Source: Mycobacterium neglectum (GTDB lineage Bacteria > Actinomycetota > Actinomycetes > Mycobacteriales > Mycobacteriaceae). Taken from it: a DNA stretch of 51,035 bases. A model generated the notes under the pieces. It saw nothing but the letters and a program-made list of their open reading frames with translations. It had not been told where the DNA came from and searched no databases. Position numbers and translations under genes: made by a program. Where the stretch lies: NCBI RefSeq assembly GCF_002591975.1, contig NZ_NVQE01000040.1:1-51035 (forward strand). Direction: 5' to 3'. Shown here piece after piece: positions 33,845-41,904 of the stretch. Numbering within the stretch: the stretch's first letter is position 1; each line of letters opens with the position of its first letter.

Positions 33845-34279
33845 CTATTCACTGGCCGTGCGCGCACGACTGCGCGCCGTCTGGGTCCGCCTCGGTGTGC
33901 GCGATCCCTTCGGTGGCGGGATGGCGCCGAGGACGTACGACTTGACCAAGTGATTCCATTCGCAGGTGCGGCATACCTCCACCACGTGTACGGAGAACTC
34001 GTCGAAGCGGGTTGCCAGCAGGACCAGTTCCTCGGCGGTGCGCGCCGAACCGGACACGGCGCCCAGGTGATCGCCGAACACCCACGACACCAGGGTGAGC
34101 TGCTCCTTGCGGCAGATCGGGCAGGTCACCGAGCTGGGCTTCCCATGGAACTTCGCGGCTCGCAGCAGATACGGATTGGCGTCGCAGACGTCCGAGACCC
34201 CGGTGCGTCCCGAGTAGACCTCCGCCAGCAGGGACCGCCGACGAAGCGCGTAGTCCACCACCTGTCGCTGCAATCGCAC
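33845..34279 (-). CDS. DUF5318 zinc-ribbon-like protein (Rv0049-like)
   Basis: A 144-residue cytosolic protein beginning VRLQRQVVDYALRRRSLLAEV. Two CxxC pairs (SVTCPICRKEQ and VEVCRTCEWNH) plus histidines suggest a zinc ribbon. The basic tail (PKGSRTPRRTQTARSRARTASE) could contact nucleic acid. Function is unknown in the family; it is conserved next to ponA1. The GTG start at 34279 lies 7 nt below TACTCT on the minus strand, a possible -10, so the mRNA may be leaderless. It faces the DUF1707 gene across 103 bp. Confidence 0.85.
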   Translation of the reverse strand: MRLQRQVVDYALRRRSLLAEVYSGRTGVSDVCDANPYLLRAAKFHGKPSSVTCPICRKEQLTLVSWVFGDHLGAVSGSARTAEELVLLATRFDEFSVHVVEVCRTCEWNHLVKSYVLGAIPPPKGSRTPRRTQTARSRARTASE

Positions 34280-34286
34280 GGAGACC

Positions 34287-34375
34287 AGAGTACGTCGACC
34301 GCGCGGCGGCGGAGGCGCGACGCCGCCGTGGCTTACTCCCCGTAGGCGGTGACCTGGACGCCTGACATTTACGAT
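34287..34375. promoter_or_regulatory. Divergent leaderless promoters for the DUF5318 and DUF1707 genes
   Basis: On the minus strand, TACTCT (complement of 34287-34292) stands 7 nt before the GTG at 34279. On the plus strand, TACGAT (34370-34375) stands 7 nt before the GTG at 34383. Neither gene has a Shine-Dalgarno sequence. Both distances fit transcription starting at the start codon, as is common in mycobacteria. Confidence 0.45.
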
Positions 34376-34382
34376 CATCGTC

Positions 34383-35249
34383 GTGGCGAACCGGCAGACG
34401 GCAGGAACGCGGGCCAAGGACAGCGACCGCAACGACACATGCAGGATCCTCGACAGCGCGCTCGCCGACGGGCAGCTGTCGATGGAGGAGCACCGGACAC
34501 GGGTGGCCTTGGCGACGCAGTCGGAGACGCTGGGCGATCTGCAGTCGCTGATCTCCGACCTGCAGACCGCCAACGCGCCGGTCCAGTTGCCCGATCTCAA
34601 GAGACGTCCCAAATTGCCCGCAGTGGCCGGTGGCGCCGGCTGGGGGCTGCGCCTTGCCGTGGCGGGCGTGCTCGTCGCATTCGGTGTGGGAATCGGCTGG
34701 GGCCTCTATGGCAACACCACCTCGCCGCTGAGTTTCACCTCCGACCCCGGCGCCAAGTCCGACGGCATCCCCGGGAAGGTCCTGACCCCGCCGAAGCAGC
34801 TCCAGTCCCTCGGCGGCCTCAACGGCCTGCTCGAGCAGATGCGCCAGCGGTTCGGCGACACCATGGGGTACGACATGGTGATCTATCCCGAGTACGCAGT
34901 GCTCTACCGGCCCGACCCCAGCGATGAACGGCGGAAGCTGAGCTACACCTATCGGGGCGGATTCGACGATCCGTCGACCCAGGCGAAGAGCGAGGACGAC
35001 GTCCTCGTCGACCTGGCCGCCTTCGATGTGGAAACCGCGGTCGGCATCCTGCGCGGCGCCGCGGAGACCGTCGGCCTGAACCCCGCCGACGTGAAGAAGG
35101 AAAACACCTACCTGACCATCGACCCCACCCGGGATTCGACCACTCCCGGCGAGCTCACACTGCGCGCCAACGTCTCCAGTGACTTCGGCAGCGGCTCGGT
35201 CACCTTCGCCGGCGACGGCACGGTCAAGCGCATCGACACCGTCGACTGA
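34383..35249 (+). CDS. DUF1707 membrane-anchored protein (Rv0048c-like)
   Basis: A 288-residue protein. The first 60 residues are the DUF1707 domain (RNDTCRILDSALADGQLSMEEHRTRV ... LGDLQSLISDLQ), a short helical module at the N-terminus of many actinobacterial membrane proteins. One helix follows (GLRLAVAGVLVAFGVGIGWGLYG), then an external domain of about 180 residues with strands ELTLRANVSSDFGSG and SVTFAGDGTVKRI. The role is unknown. The GTG start at 34383 lacks a ribosome-binding site but sits 7 nt after TACGAT. A PadR gene follows. Confidence 0.85.
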   Translation: MANRQTAGTRAKDSDRNDTCRILDSALADGQLSMEEHRTRVALATQSETLGDLQSLISDLQTANAPVQLPDLKRRPKLPAVAGGAGWGLRLAVAGVLVAFGVGIGWGLYGNTTSPLSFTSDPGAKSDGIPGKVLTPPKQLQSLGGLNGLLEQMRQRFGDTMGYDMVIYPEYAVLYRPDPSDERRKLSYTYRGGFDDPSTQAKSEDDVLVDLAAFDVETAVGILRGAAETVGLNPADVKKENTYLTIDPTRDSTTPGELTLRANVSSDFGSGSVTFAGDGTVKRIDTVD

Positions 35250-35282
35250 CGTCGTCGCAGTTCGTGGGGACTTAGCCCTTCG

Positions 35283-35312
35283 TTGGCGCCGAATATATCG
35301 GCGCGATACTAT
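35283..35312 (+). promoter_or_regulatory. Promoter with embedded palindrome upstream of padR-ino1
   Basis: TTGGCG (35283-35288) and TACTAT (35307-35312) are -35 and -10 candidates 18 bp apart. The spacer holds GCGCCGA-ATATA-TCGGCGC (35286-35304), a palindrome with perfect 7-bp arms. Bound protein would mask the promoter, so this is the likely PadR autoregulatory operator. It reads into padR and possibly ino1. Confidence 0.6.
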
Positions 35313-35371
35313 TGCCAGAGGTGTTGGACCGCCGTAACGGCCAAGCAAACTCTTTCGGGGAGGTGATTCGA

Positions 35372-35917
35372 ATGTTGGAGCTCGCCATCCTGGGACTTCT
35401 CCTCGAATCGCCGATGCACGGCTATGAGCTGCGCAAACGACTGACAGGCCTACTCGGCGCGTTCCGGGCGTTCTCCTATGGCTCGCTGTATCCGGCGCTG
35501 CGCCGCATGCAGGCCGACGGGCTGATCGTCGAGGACGCCGCACCCGAGGGCATTCCGAAGATGCGCCGTGCGCGGCGTGTGTACCGGCTCAGCGAAGCGG
35601 GCATCAACCGCTTCACCGAACTGGTCGCCGACACCGGGCCGCAGAATTTCTCGGACGACGGATTCGGAGTCCACCTGGCCTTCTTCAACCGCACGCCCGC
35701 CGAAGCGCGGATGCGGATTCTGGAGGGGCGCCGCCGTCAGGTGGAGGAACGCCGCGAAGGCCTGCGCGAGGCAGTGGCGCGGGCCAGCAGCTCGATCGAC
35801 CGCTACACCCGCCAGCTTCACCAGCTCGGGTTGGAGTCCAGCGAGCGCGAAGTGACATGGCTCAACGAATTGATTGCGGCGGAACGAACCGCGCAGCAAC
35901 GGGCTGAACAGCCGTAA
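35372..35917 (+). CDS. PadR family transcriptional regulator (Rv0047c-like)
   Basis: A 181-residue PadR regulator: winged HTH at the start (MLELAILGLLLESPMHGYEL; GSLYPALRRMQADGLI; RRVYRLSEAGINRF) and a C-terminal dimerisation helix pair (PAEARMRILEGRRRQVEERREGLREAVA). The start at 35372 follows GGGGAGGTGATTCG, a clear ribosome-binding site; the frame upstream has no good start. ino1 begins 44 bp after the stop, so the two are probably one transcript. PadR may control inositol synthesis or a neighbouring gene, but that is inference. Confidence 0.93.
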   Translation: MLELAILGLLLESPMHGYELRKRLTGLLGAFRAFSYGSLYPALRRMQADGLIVEDAAPEGIPKMRRARRVYRLSEAGINRFTELVADTGPQNFSDDGFGVHLAFFNRTPAEARMRILEGRRRQVEERREGLREAVARASSSIDRYTRQLHQLGLESSEREVTWLNELIAAERTAQQRAEQP

Positions 35918-35961
35918 GTACTACCGGGTTGCAGGACAGGGAAAGAAGGGAAGAAGCCGTC

Positions 35962-37038
35962 ATGACTTCTAGTTCAGACGTGCGCGTCGCAATCGTCGGA
36001 GTGGGGAACTGCGCGTCCTCGCTGGTGCAGGGCGTGCAGTACTACAAAGACGCCGACGAGAACGTCACGGTTCCCGGCCTGATGCACGTGCGGCTCGGCC
36101 CGTACCACGTGCGTGACGTGAACTTCGTCGCCGCGTTCGACGTCGACGCCAAGAAGGTCGGCTTCGACCTCTCCGAAGCCATCTTCGCGTCGGAGAACAA
36201 CACCATCAAGATCGCGGACGTGCCGCCCACCAACGTGGTCGTGCAGCGCGGTCCGACCCTCGACGGCATCGGCAAGTACTACGCCGACACCATCGAGTTG
36301 TCCGACACCGAGCCGGCCGACGTCGTCAAGGTGCTCAAGGACAACGAGGTCGACGTACTGGTTTCGTACCTGCCCGTCGGCTCCGAAGAGGCCGACAAGT
36401 TCTACGCGCAGTGCTGCATCGACGCCAAGGTGGCATTCGTCAACGCGCTGCCCGTCTTCATCGCCTCCGACCCGGTGTGGGCGAAGAAGTTCACCGACGC
36501 GGGCGTGCCGATCGTCGGCGACGACATCAAGAGCCAGGTCGGCGCGACGATCACCCACCGCGTGATGGCCAAGCTGTTCGAAGACCGCGGCGTGCAGCTC
36601 GACCGCACGATGCAGCTCAACGTCGGCGGCAACATGGACTTCCTCAACATGCTCGAGCGCGAGCGCCTCGAGTCCAAGAAGATCTCCAAGACCCAGGCGG
36701 TCACCTCCAACCTGCAGCGCGAGTTCAAGACCAAGGACGTGCACATCGGTCCGTCCGATCACGTCGGCTGGCTCGACGACCGCAAGTGGGCCTACGTGCG
36801 TCTCGAGGGCCGCGCCTTCGGTGACGTGCCGCTGAACCTGGAGTACAAGCTCGAGGTGTGGGACTCGCCGAACTCGGCCGGCGTCATCATCGACGCCGTG
36901 CGCGCGGCGAAGATCGCCAAGGACCGCGGTATCGGCGGACCGGTCGTGGCCGCGTCGGCGTACCTGATGAAGAGCCCTCCGAAGCAGCTGCCCGACGACA
37001 TCGCGCGGGCCCAGCTCGAGGATTTCATCGAGGGCTGA
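35962..37038 (+). CDS. ino1: Inositol-3-phosphate synthase
   Basis: A 358-residue myo-inositol-1-phosphate synthase. It turns glucose-6-phosphate into inositol-3-phosphate with NAD+, the entry to phosphatidylinositol, mannosides (PIM, LAM) and mycothiol. Hallmarks are the Rossmann start VRVAIVGVGNCASSLVQG, NALPVFIASDPVW, GVPIVGDDIKSQVGATITHR, LNVGGNMDFLNML and KTQAVTSNL. The length is usual for the mycobacterial (prokaryotic-type) enzyme. The start at 35962 follows GGGAAG. A hairpin just after the stop probably ends the transcript. Confidence 0.97.
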   Translation: MTSSSDVRVAIVGVGNCASSLVQGVQYYKDADENVTVPGLMHVRLGPYHVRDVNFVAAFDVDAKKVGFDLSEAIFASENNTIKIADVPPTNVVVQRGPTLDGIGKYYADTIELSDTEPADVVKVLKDNEVDVLVSYLPVGSEEADKFYAQCCIDAKVAFVNALPVFIASDPVWAKKFTDAGVPIVGDDIKSQVGATITHRVMAKLFEDRGVQLDRTMQLNVGGNMDFLNMLERERLESKKISKTQAVTSNLQREFKTKDVHIGPSDHVGWLDDRKWAYVRLEGRAFGDVPLNLEYKLEVWDSPNSAGVIIDAVRAAKIAKDRGIGGPVVAASAYLMKSPPKQLPDDIARAQLEDFIEG

Positions 37039-37045
37039 TTCGGCG

Positions 37046-37102
37046 CGAAATTGCATTCCGGCAGCGAAAGTTCGAGAAGACGCCTGCGGGAATGCAATTT
37101 CG
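37046..37102. terminator. Inverted repeat after ino1
   Basis: CGAAATTGCATTCC (37046-37059) and GGAATGCAATTTCG (37089-37102) are perfect 14-bp arms with a 29-nt loop, starting 7 bp past the ino1 stop. A similar CGAAATYGCA-bearing hairpin lies at 46976-47030. It may act as a terminator and as one copy of a dispersed element. Confidence 0.6.
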
Positions 37103-37123
37103 GCGTTTATGTAGGGTGCCCTA

Positions 37124-38026
37124 ATGACCGACATCAGCGCTGATGACGAGCTCGCTTCGCTATCCGAGTTCACTTTCCTCAAAGAGAACGCCCGGCAGGC
37201 CGGTGTGACGGGCTCGCTGCCAGCCGTCGAGCGCATCGACACCGCGGCCGTCAGTGCGCTGAAATTCGGCGATGGCACACCTCGGGTGGTGTTCCTGCAC
37301 GGCGGCGGTCAGAACGCACACACCTTCGACACCGTGATCATCGGTCTTGGCGAGCCCGCGCTGTCGGTCGATCTGCCCGGGCACGGCCGCTCGGCATGGC
37401 GCGAGGACGGCGACTACGGCCCCAAGCTGAACGCCACCGCGGTCGAGCCGGTCGTGCGCGCATTCGCTCCGGATGCGGACCTCGTCGTCGGGATGTCACT
37501 GGGCGGGCTGACGGCCCTTCGACTGGCGGTGACGGCGCCCGAACTCGTGCGCAAGCTGGTCCTCGTCGACGTGACGCCATCGGCCCCCGAGCGGCACACC
37601 GAGATGACCGACGAGCAGAAGGGCACGGTCGCGTTGGTCCAGGGCGAGAAGACGTTCCCCACTTTCGACTCGATGCTTGAGGTCACCATGGCCGCCGCAC
37701 CGCATCGGGACCGAGAATCGTTGCGGCGCGGGGTTTTCCACAACGCCAAACGCCTCGACGACGGCACCTGGACGTGGCGCTACGACTCGTTCCGCAAGGG
37801 CGAGGGCTTTGACGGGCTGTGGGACGACGTCCCCAACCTCGACACGCCCACCACATTGGTGCGCGGCGCGAACTCGTTCTTCGTCAACGACGACGATGCC
37901 GCCGAATTCGCCCGTATCGCACCGGGTTTCCAGACCGTGCACATTGTCGAGAACTCCGGCCACTCCGTGCAGAGCGACCAGCCGCTCAAGCTCGTCGAGA
38001 TCCTGCGCGGGGTGCTGTCCGACTAG
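37124..38026 (+). CDS. Alpha/beta hydrolase, Rv0045c-type
   Basis: A 300-residue esterase-like alpha/beta hydrolase matching Rv0045c of M. tuberculosis across its length. It has the oxyanion segment VVFLHGGGQNAHTFDTV and the nucleophile Ser125 in VVGMSLGGLTALRL. The catalytic His is in VENSGHSVQSDQP; the acid is probably the Asp in FFVNDDDAAEF. The M. tuberculosis enzyme is a carboxyesterase; the natural substrate is unknown. It has no signal peptide and acts in the cytosol. The start at 37124 has a weak ribosome-binding site. It is separated from ino1 by the hairpin and may have its own promoter. Confidence 0.93.
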   Translation: MTDISADDELASLSEFTFLKENARQAGVTGSLPAVERIDTAAVSALKFGDGTPRVVFLHGGGQNAHTFDTVIIGLGEPALSVDLPGHGRSAWREDGDYGPKLNATAVEPVVRAFAPDADLVVGMSLGGLTALRLAVTAPELVRKLVLVDVTPSAPERHTEMTDEQKGTVALVQGEKTFPTFDSMLEVTMAAAPHRDRESLRRGVFHNAKRLDDGTWTWRYDSFRKGEGFDGLWDDVPNLDTPTTLVRGANSFFVNDDDAAEFARIAPGFQTVHIVENSGHSVQSDQPLKLVEILRGVLSD

Positions 38027-38120
38027 CGCCACCTGCTGTCGTCGGATTCGACGACCGACGCGCCGAGCCTGAACGCAAGGCCCTTGCCGATCCGGCAAGG
38101 TGAAGTGACGCGCCAACACC

Positions 38121-38160
38121 GTTGGTCTTCCGTTCACCTTCTGCTCACCGACTGCTACCC
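38121..38160 (+). promoter_or_regulatory. PHO-box-like direct repeats upstream of phoX
   Basis: Four 11-bp units stand in register: GTTGGTCTTCC (38121), GTTCACCTTCT (38132), GCTCACCGACT (38143) and the start of GCTACCCCAGC (38154). The two central units match the GTTCACC-N4 repeat of actinobacterial PHO boxes recognised by PhoP/RegX3-type response regulators. The array ends about 65 bp before the phoX start. Confidence 0.72.
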
Positions 38161-38226
38161 CAGCTGTCGTAGGTTTTCGCCGTCTGGCCACAGCCCCGGC
38201 CGACCGCCCATACCGAAGGAACCGCC

Positions 38227-40296
38227 ATGGCACTCGTGCCCCTCAATCTGCTCGTCAGCCACAACGGAAAGTCCAAGCGCCAGCACATCACCTGCGTCTA
38301 CAAGTGCGGGGACGCGTGCTCCAAACCGGTGCGCAACACGAGCGACAACGAGTACTTCGGCGACGTCGTCAAGGCGGTGTCCCGTCGCTCGATGCTGCAG
38401 GCCGGTGGGATCGCGGTACTCGCTGTCGGCGCGGGTTCGGCGTTGGCCGCCTGCGGAACCGACGAACAGCCCGCCGCGACTCCGGCGCCATCGACGGCGC
38501 CCGATGAGACGCCGCCGGGCATGAAGTTCGCCTCGGTCGCACCCAACAGCGAGGACGTCGTGGTCATCCCCGACGGCTACGAGCAAGCGGTGGTGATCAG
38601 CTGGGGCGACCCCGTCCTTCCCGACGCACCGGCGTTCGACGTCACCAAGCAGACCGGCGCCGCACAGCGTGGCCAATTCGGCTTCAACAACGACTTCGCG
38701 GGACTGCTGCCGATCGAAGGACAGCAGGGCCGCTTCCTGTTGGTGACCAACTTCGAGTATGTCGACCCGGTGTTCATGTTCCCCGGATACAACGCCGACG
38801 CACCGACGCGTGAACAGTTCGACATCGAGGTCGCCGCGATCGGCATGGGCGTCGTCGAGGTCGAGCGCACTTCCGAAGGGCTCAAGCCTGTGATGGGCCG
38901 CTACAACCGCCGCATCACCGCAGACTCCCCGCTGACGCTGACCGGGCCCGCCGCCGGTACCGACCTCGTCAAGACCCCCGCCGACCCGACCGGCCGGACA
39001 ATCGCTGGCACCTTCGCCAACTGCGCTGGTGGTGTGACCCCCTGGGGCACAGTGCTTTCCGGTGAGGAGAACTTCCAGGACTACTTCGGTGCCGCCGAGG
39101 GCTCGCCGGCCCCGCCGCCGGTAGATGCCGACCGCCTCGACCGCTACGGTGTCTCGCTGGAACCGTCCGTTCTCCGGTGGGAGAACTTCGATCCGCGCTT
39201 CGACCTGTCCAAGACGCCCACCGAACCGAACCGGTTCGGCTACATCGTCGAGCTCAACCCGTGGGATCCCAACTCGGTGCCCGTGAAGCATTCCGCATTG
39301 GGCCGGCTCAAGCACGAGGGCGCCAACGTCTACATCACCGACGACGGCACCGTGGTGGTCTACACCGGCGACGACGAACGCTTCGACTACATGTACAAGT
39401 TCATCTCCAGCAAGAAGATGCAGCCAGGCACGGATCCCGCCGCGATGGCGCACAACATGACGCTGCTCGAGGAGGGCACCCTCTACGTCGCCAAGCTGTC
39501 CAGCGACATCCCGGCCGATCAGATCGACGGGTCGGGCAAGCTGCCGTCGAAGGGCTCGTTCGCCGGTACCGGAATCTGGCTCCCGTTGCTGAAGTCCGGC
39601 CCGAACGGGGAAGCCGAGTCGCTGGTCGACGGGGTCACCGCACAGGAGGCCGCGGTCTTCACCCGACTCGCCGCCGATAAAGCCGGCGCCACCAAGATGG
39701 ACCGGCCCGAGGACTTCGAGGCCAATCCCAAGACCGGCAAGGTCTACGTCGCGCTGACCAACAACAACGAGCGCGGCGCACCGGGCGAAGCGGCGCCCGA
39801 TGCGTCCAATCCGCGCAACGACAACAAGAGCGGCCAGGTCCTCGAGATCACCGACGACCACGCAGGCACCGACTTCACGTGGGATCTGCTGCTCGTGTGC
39901 GGGGATCCGGCCGCGGCCGACACCTATTTCGGCGGATTCGACAAGACCAAGGTCAGCCCGATCTCTTGCCCGGACAACCTCGCGTTCGACAGCCACGGCA
40001 ACCTGTGGATCTCGACGGACGGCAACGCTTTGGACTCCAACGACGGCCTGTTCGCCGTGGCGCTCGAGGGCCCCAACCGCGGCGAGACCAAGCAATTCCT
40101 CACCGTGCCGCTAGGGGCAGAGACATGCGGCCCGATCGTCACCGACGATCTGGTGACCGTCTGTGTGCAGCATCCCGGCGAGAACGACGACAACAGCATC
40201 GACGACCCGCTTTCGCGCTGGCCCGAGGGCGGAAACGGCACGGCGCGGCCGTCGGTGGTTGCGGTGTGGCGAGCGGACGGGAATATCGGGGTGTGA
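38227..40296 (+). CDS. phoX: PhoX family alkaline phosphatase (DUF839)
   Basis: A 689-residue exported phosphatase/phosphodiesterase of the PhoX class, which uses Ca2+ and Fe to release phosphate from monoesters. A long N-terminal part with CVYKCGDACSKP precedes the twin-arginine signal SRRSMLQAG (residues 52-60) and a lipobox LAAC (73-76), so it is a Tat-exported lipoprotein. DUF839 motifs include FGFNNDFAGLLP, VTNFEYVDP, LSGEENFQDYF and MDRPEDFEANPKTGKVYVALTNN. It lies between genes matching Rv0045c and Rv0044c, so it is an insertion relative to M. tuberculosis. PHO-box-like repeats upstream suggest induction in phosphate shortage. Confidence 0.93.
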   Translation: MALVPLNLLVSHNGKSKRQHITCVYKCGDACSKPVRNTSDNEYFGDVVKAVSRRSMLQAGGIAVLAVGAGSALAACGTDEQPAATPAPSTAPDETPPGMKFASVAPNSEDVVVIPDGYEQAVVISWGDPVLPDAPAFDVTKQTGAAQRGQFGFNNDFAGLLPIEGQQGRFLLVTNFEYVDPVFMFPGYNADAPTREQFDIEVAAIGMGVVEVERTSEGLKPVMGRYNRRITADSPLTLTGPAAGTDLVKTPADPTGRTIAGTFANCAGGVTPWGTVLSGEENFQDYFGAAEGSPAPPPVDADRLDRYGVSLEPSVLRWENFDPRFDLSKTPTEPNRFGYIVELNPWDPNSVPVKHSALGRLKHEGANVYITDDGTVVVYTGDDERFDYMYKFISSKKMQPGTDPAAMAHNMTLLEEGTLYVAKLSSDIPADQIDGSGKLPSKGSFAGTGIWLPLLKSGPNGEAESLVDGVTAQEAAVFTRLAADKAGATKMDRPEDFEANPKTGKVYVALTNNNERGAPGEAAPDASNPRNDNKSGQVLEITDDHAGTDFTWDLLLVCGDPAAADTYFGGFDKTKVSPISCPDNLAFDSHGNLWISTDGNALDSNDGLFAVALEGPNRGETKQFLTVPLGAETCGPIVTDDLVTVCVQHPGENDDNSIDDPLSRWPEGGNGTARPSVVAVWRADGNIGV

Positions 40297-40315
40297 GCGA
40301 ACGTACGGTTGACGG

Positions 40316-41119
40316 GTGAGCCTCCCTTCCCAGAGACACGTACGCATCGGCGTCCAACTACAGCCACAACATGCCCCTCAATACCGCCACCTCCGCGACG
40401 CGGTGCGGCGAGCCGAAGACATCGGTGTCGACGTCGCGTTCAACTGGGATCACTTCTTTCCGCTCTACGGTGACCCCGACGGTGCGCACTACGAATGCTG
40501 GACGATGCTCGGCGCCTGGGCAGAGCAGACGTCGCGCCTGGAGATCGGTGCGTTGGTCACGTGCAACTCGTATCGGAACCCGGAACTGCTCGCGGATATG
40601 GCCCGCACCGTCGACAACATCAGTGACGGCCGGCTGATCCTCGGGATCCGGTCGGGCTGGAAGCAGAAGGATTACGACGAGTACGGCTATGAATTCGGCA
40701 CTGCGGGCGGACGGCTGGATGACCTCGCCGGCGCGCTCCCCCGGATCACGTCGCGGCTGGCCAAGCTGAATCCAGCGCCGACGCGGGATATCCCGATCCT
40801 GATCGGAGGTGGCGGCGAGCGCAAGACGCTGCGCCTGGTCGCCCAGTACGCCGACATCTGGCACAGCTTCGCCGACAGCGCCGAGTACCCGCGCAAGGCA
40901 CAGATCCTCGACGGCCACTGCGCCGAAGCAGGCCGCGAGCCAGCCGAGATCGAAAGGTCGGCAGGTGTCTCTGGCGACGACGAGGAAGCGCTCATCAAGG
41001 AGGCCGACGCGCTGGCCGGGCTCGGAGTCGCCCTCCTGACCGTAGGTGTCAACGGGCCTGATTACGATCTGACGCGGGCCGAAGCTCTATGCCGCTGGCG
41101 CGACCGCCGCAACGGCTAA
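40316..41119 (+). CDS. LLM class F420-dependent oxidoreductase (Rv0044c-like)
   Basis: A 267-residue luciferase-like TIM-barrel enzyme, corresponding in place and sequence to Rv0044c. Motifs are RIGVQLQPQHA at the start, DIGVDVAFNWDHFFPLYGD, TVDNISDGRLILGIRSGWK and IPILIGGGGERKTLRLVAQY. F420 is the probable cofactor from family knowledge. The substrate is unknown. The start is GTG at 40316, 19 bp after the phoX stop, so read-through from phoX is possible. A GntR gene follows 59 bp downstream. Confidence 0.88.
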   Translation: MSLPSQRHVRIGVQLQPQHAPQYRHLRDAVRRAEDIGVDVAFNWDHFFPLYGDPDGAHYECWTMLGAWAEQTSRLEIGALVTCNSYRNPELLADMARTVDNISDGRLILGIRSGWKQKDYDEYGYEFGTAGGRLDDLAGALPRITSRLAKLNPAPTRDIPILIGGGGERKTLRLVAQYADIWHSFADSAEYPRKAQILDGHCAEAGREPAEIERSAGVSGDDEEALIKEADALAGLGVALLTVGVNGPDYDLTRAEALCRWRDRRNG

Positions 41120-41178
41120 TTACTGAAGCTGCGTAACGGCTCCGGGTCGGGTAGGTGCCGTGAGAGGCTGGTGCTGCC

Positions 41179-41856
41179 ATGCCCAAGAAGTATGGGGTCA
41201 AGGAGAAAGACCTCGTGGTCGCCCACGTGGTCAACTTGATCTTGACCGGCAAACTGCGGTCGGGAGACCGCGTTGACCGCAACGAGATCGCGCAGGAACT
41301 CGGCGTCTCGCGGGTCCCGATTCAAGAAGCGGTCGTCCAGCTCGAGCACGACGGCATTCTGTCCACCCAGTACCACCGCGGGGCGTACGTAGAGCTCTTC
41401 GACGAGTCGGTGGTCCGCGAGCACCACGAGATCTACGGAATGCTCAGCGGCATCGCGTCGGCGCGCGCGGCGGAAGCCCACGACCCCGAGCATTTGCGAC
41501 AACTCGAGGCGCTGCTCGCGACGATGCGCGCCAACGTGGACTCGCGTGCCTTCCAGGAAGCGGCCTGGGAGTTCCGCGTCCTGATCAACGACGAGTACTC
41601 AGGCCCACGACTGCTGGCGGTCATCCGGGGGTCGCAGTCGTTCATGCCACGGGCGTTCTGGCTGGCGTACCTCGACAACCACCGGGACCTGCTGCCGTTC
41701 TACGAGGCTGAGCTCAACGCCATTCACCGCGGCGACGCCGCGGCCGCACGCGCCGCGAACACGGAACGGGCCGAGGCGATGGGCCGGATCATGCTCGCCG
41801 AGTTGGTGCGCCGCGGCGTGTTCAAGCCCGCCGGCGCCCCGACAGATGCGTTCTGA
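41179..41856 (+). CDS. GntR family regulator with FCD domain (Rv0043c-like)
   Basis: A 225-residue regulator. The GntR winged HTH covers residues 8-75 (LVVAHVVNLILTGKLRSGDRV; IAQELGVSRVPIQEAVVQLE; HRGAYV). A helical FCD effector domain follows (REHHEIYGMLSGIASARAAE; AAWEFRVLINDEYSG; YEAELNAIHRGDAAAARAAN), whose ligand is usually an organic acid bound to a metal. It may control the LLM gene before it or the transporter after it. No operator was recognised. It corresponds to Rv0043c. Confidence 0.92.
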   Translation: MPKKYGVKEKDLVVAHVVNLILTGKLRSGDRVDRNEIAQELGVSRVPIQEAVVQLEHDGILSTQYHRGAYVELFDESVVREHHEIYGMLSGIASARAAEAHDPEHLRQLEALLATMRANVDSRAFQEAAWEFRVLINDEYSGPRLLAVIRGSQSFMPRAFWLAYLDNHRDLLPFYEAELNAIHRGDAAAARAANTERAEAMGRIMLAELVRRGVFKPAGAPTDAF

Positions 41857-41904
41857 TTGAGCGCAACGCGGTGTGACCGCGCCGTCGGTGGATACCTTGC
41901 ATTG

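Noticed and set aside
38155..40095. 646-codon minus frame opposite phoX
   Set aside because: Antisense shadow of phoX with typical Val/Gly/Arg-rich composition and no motif.
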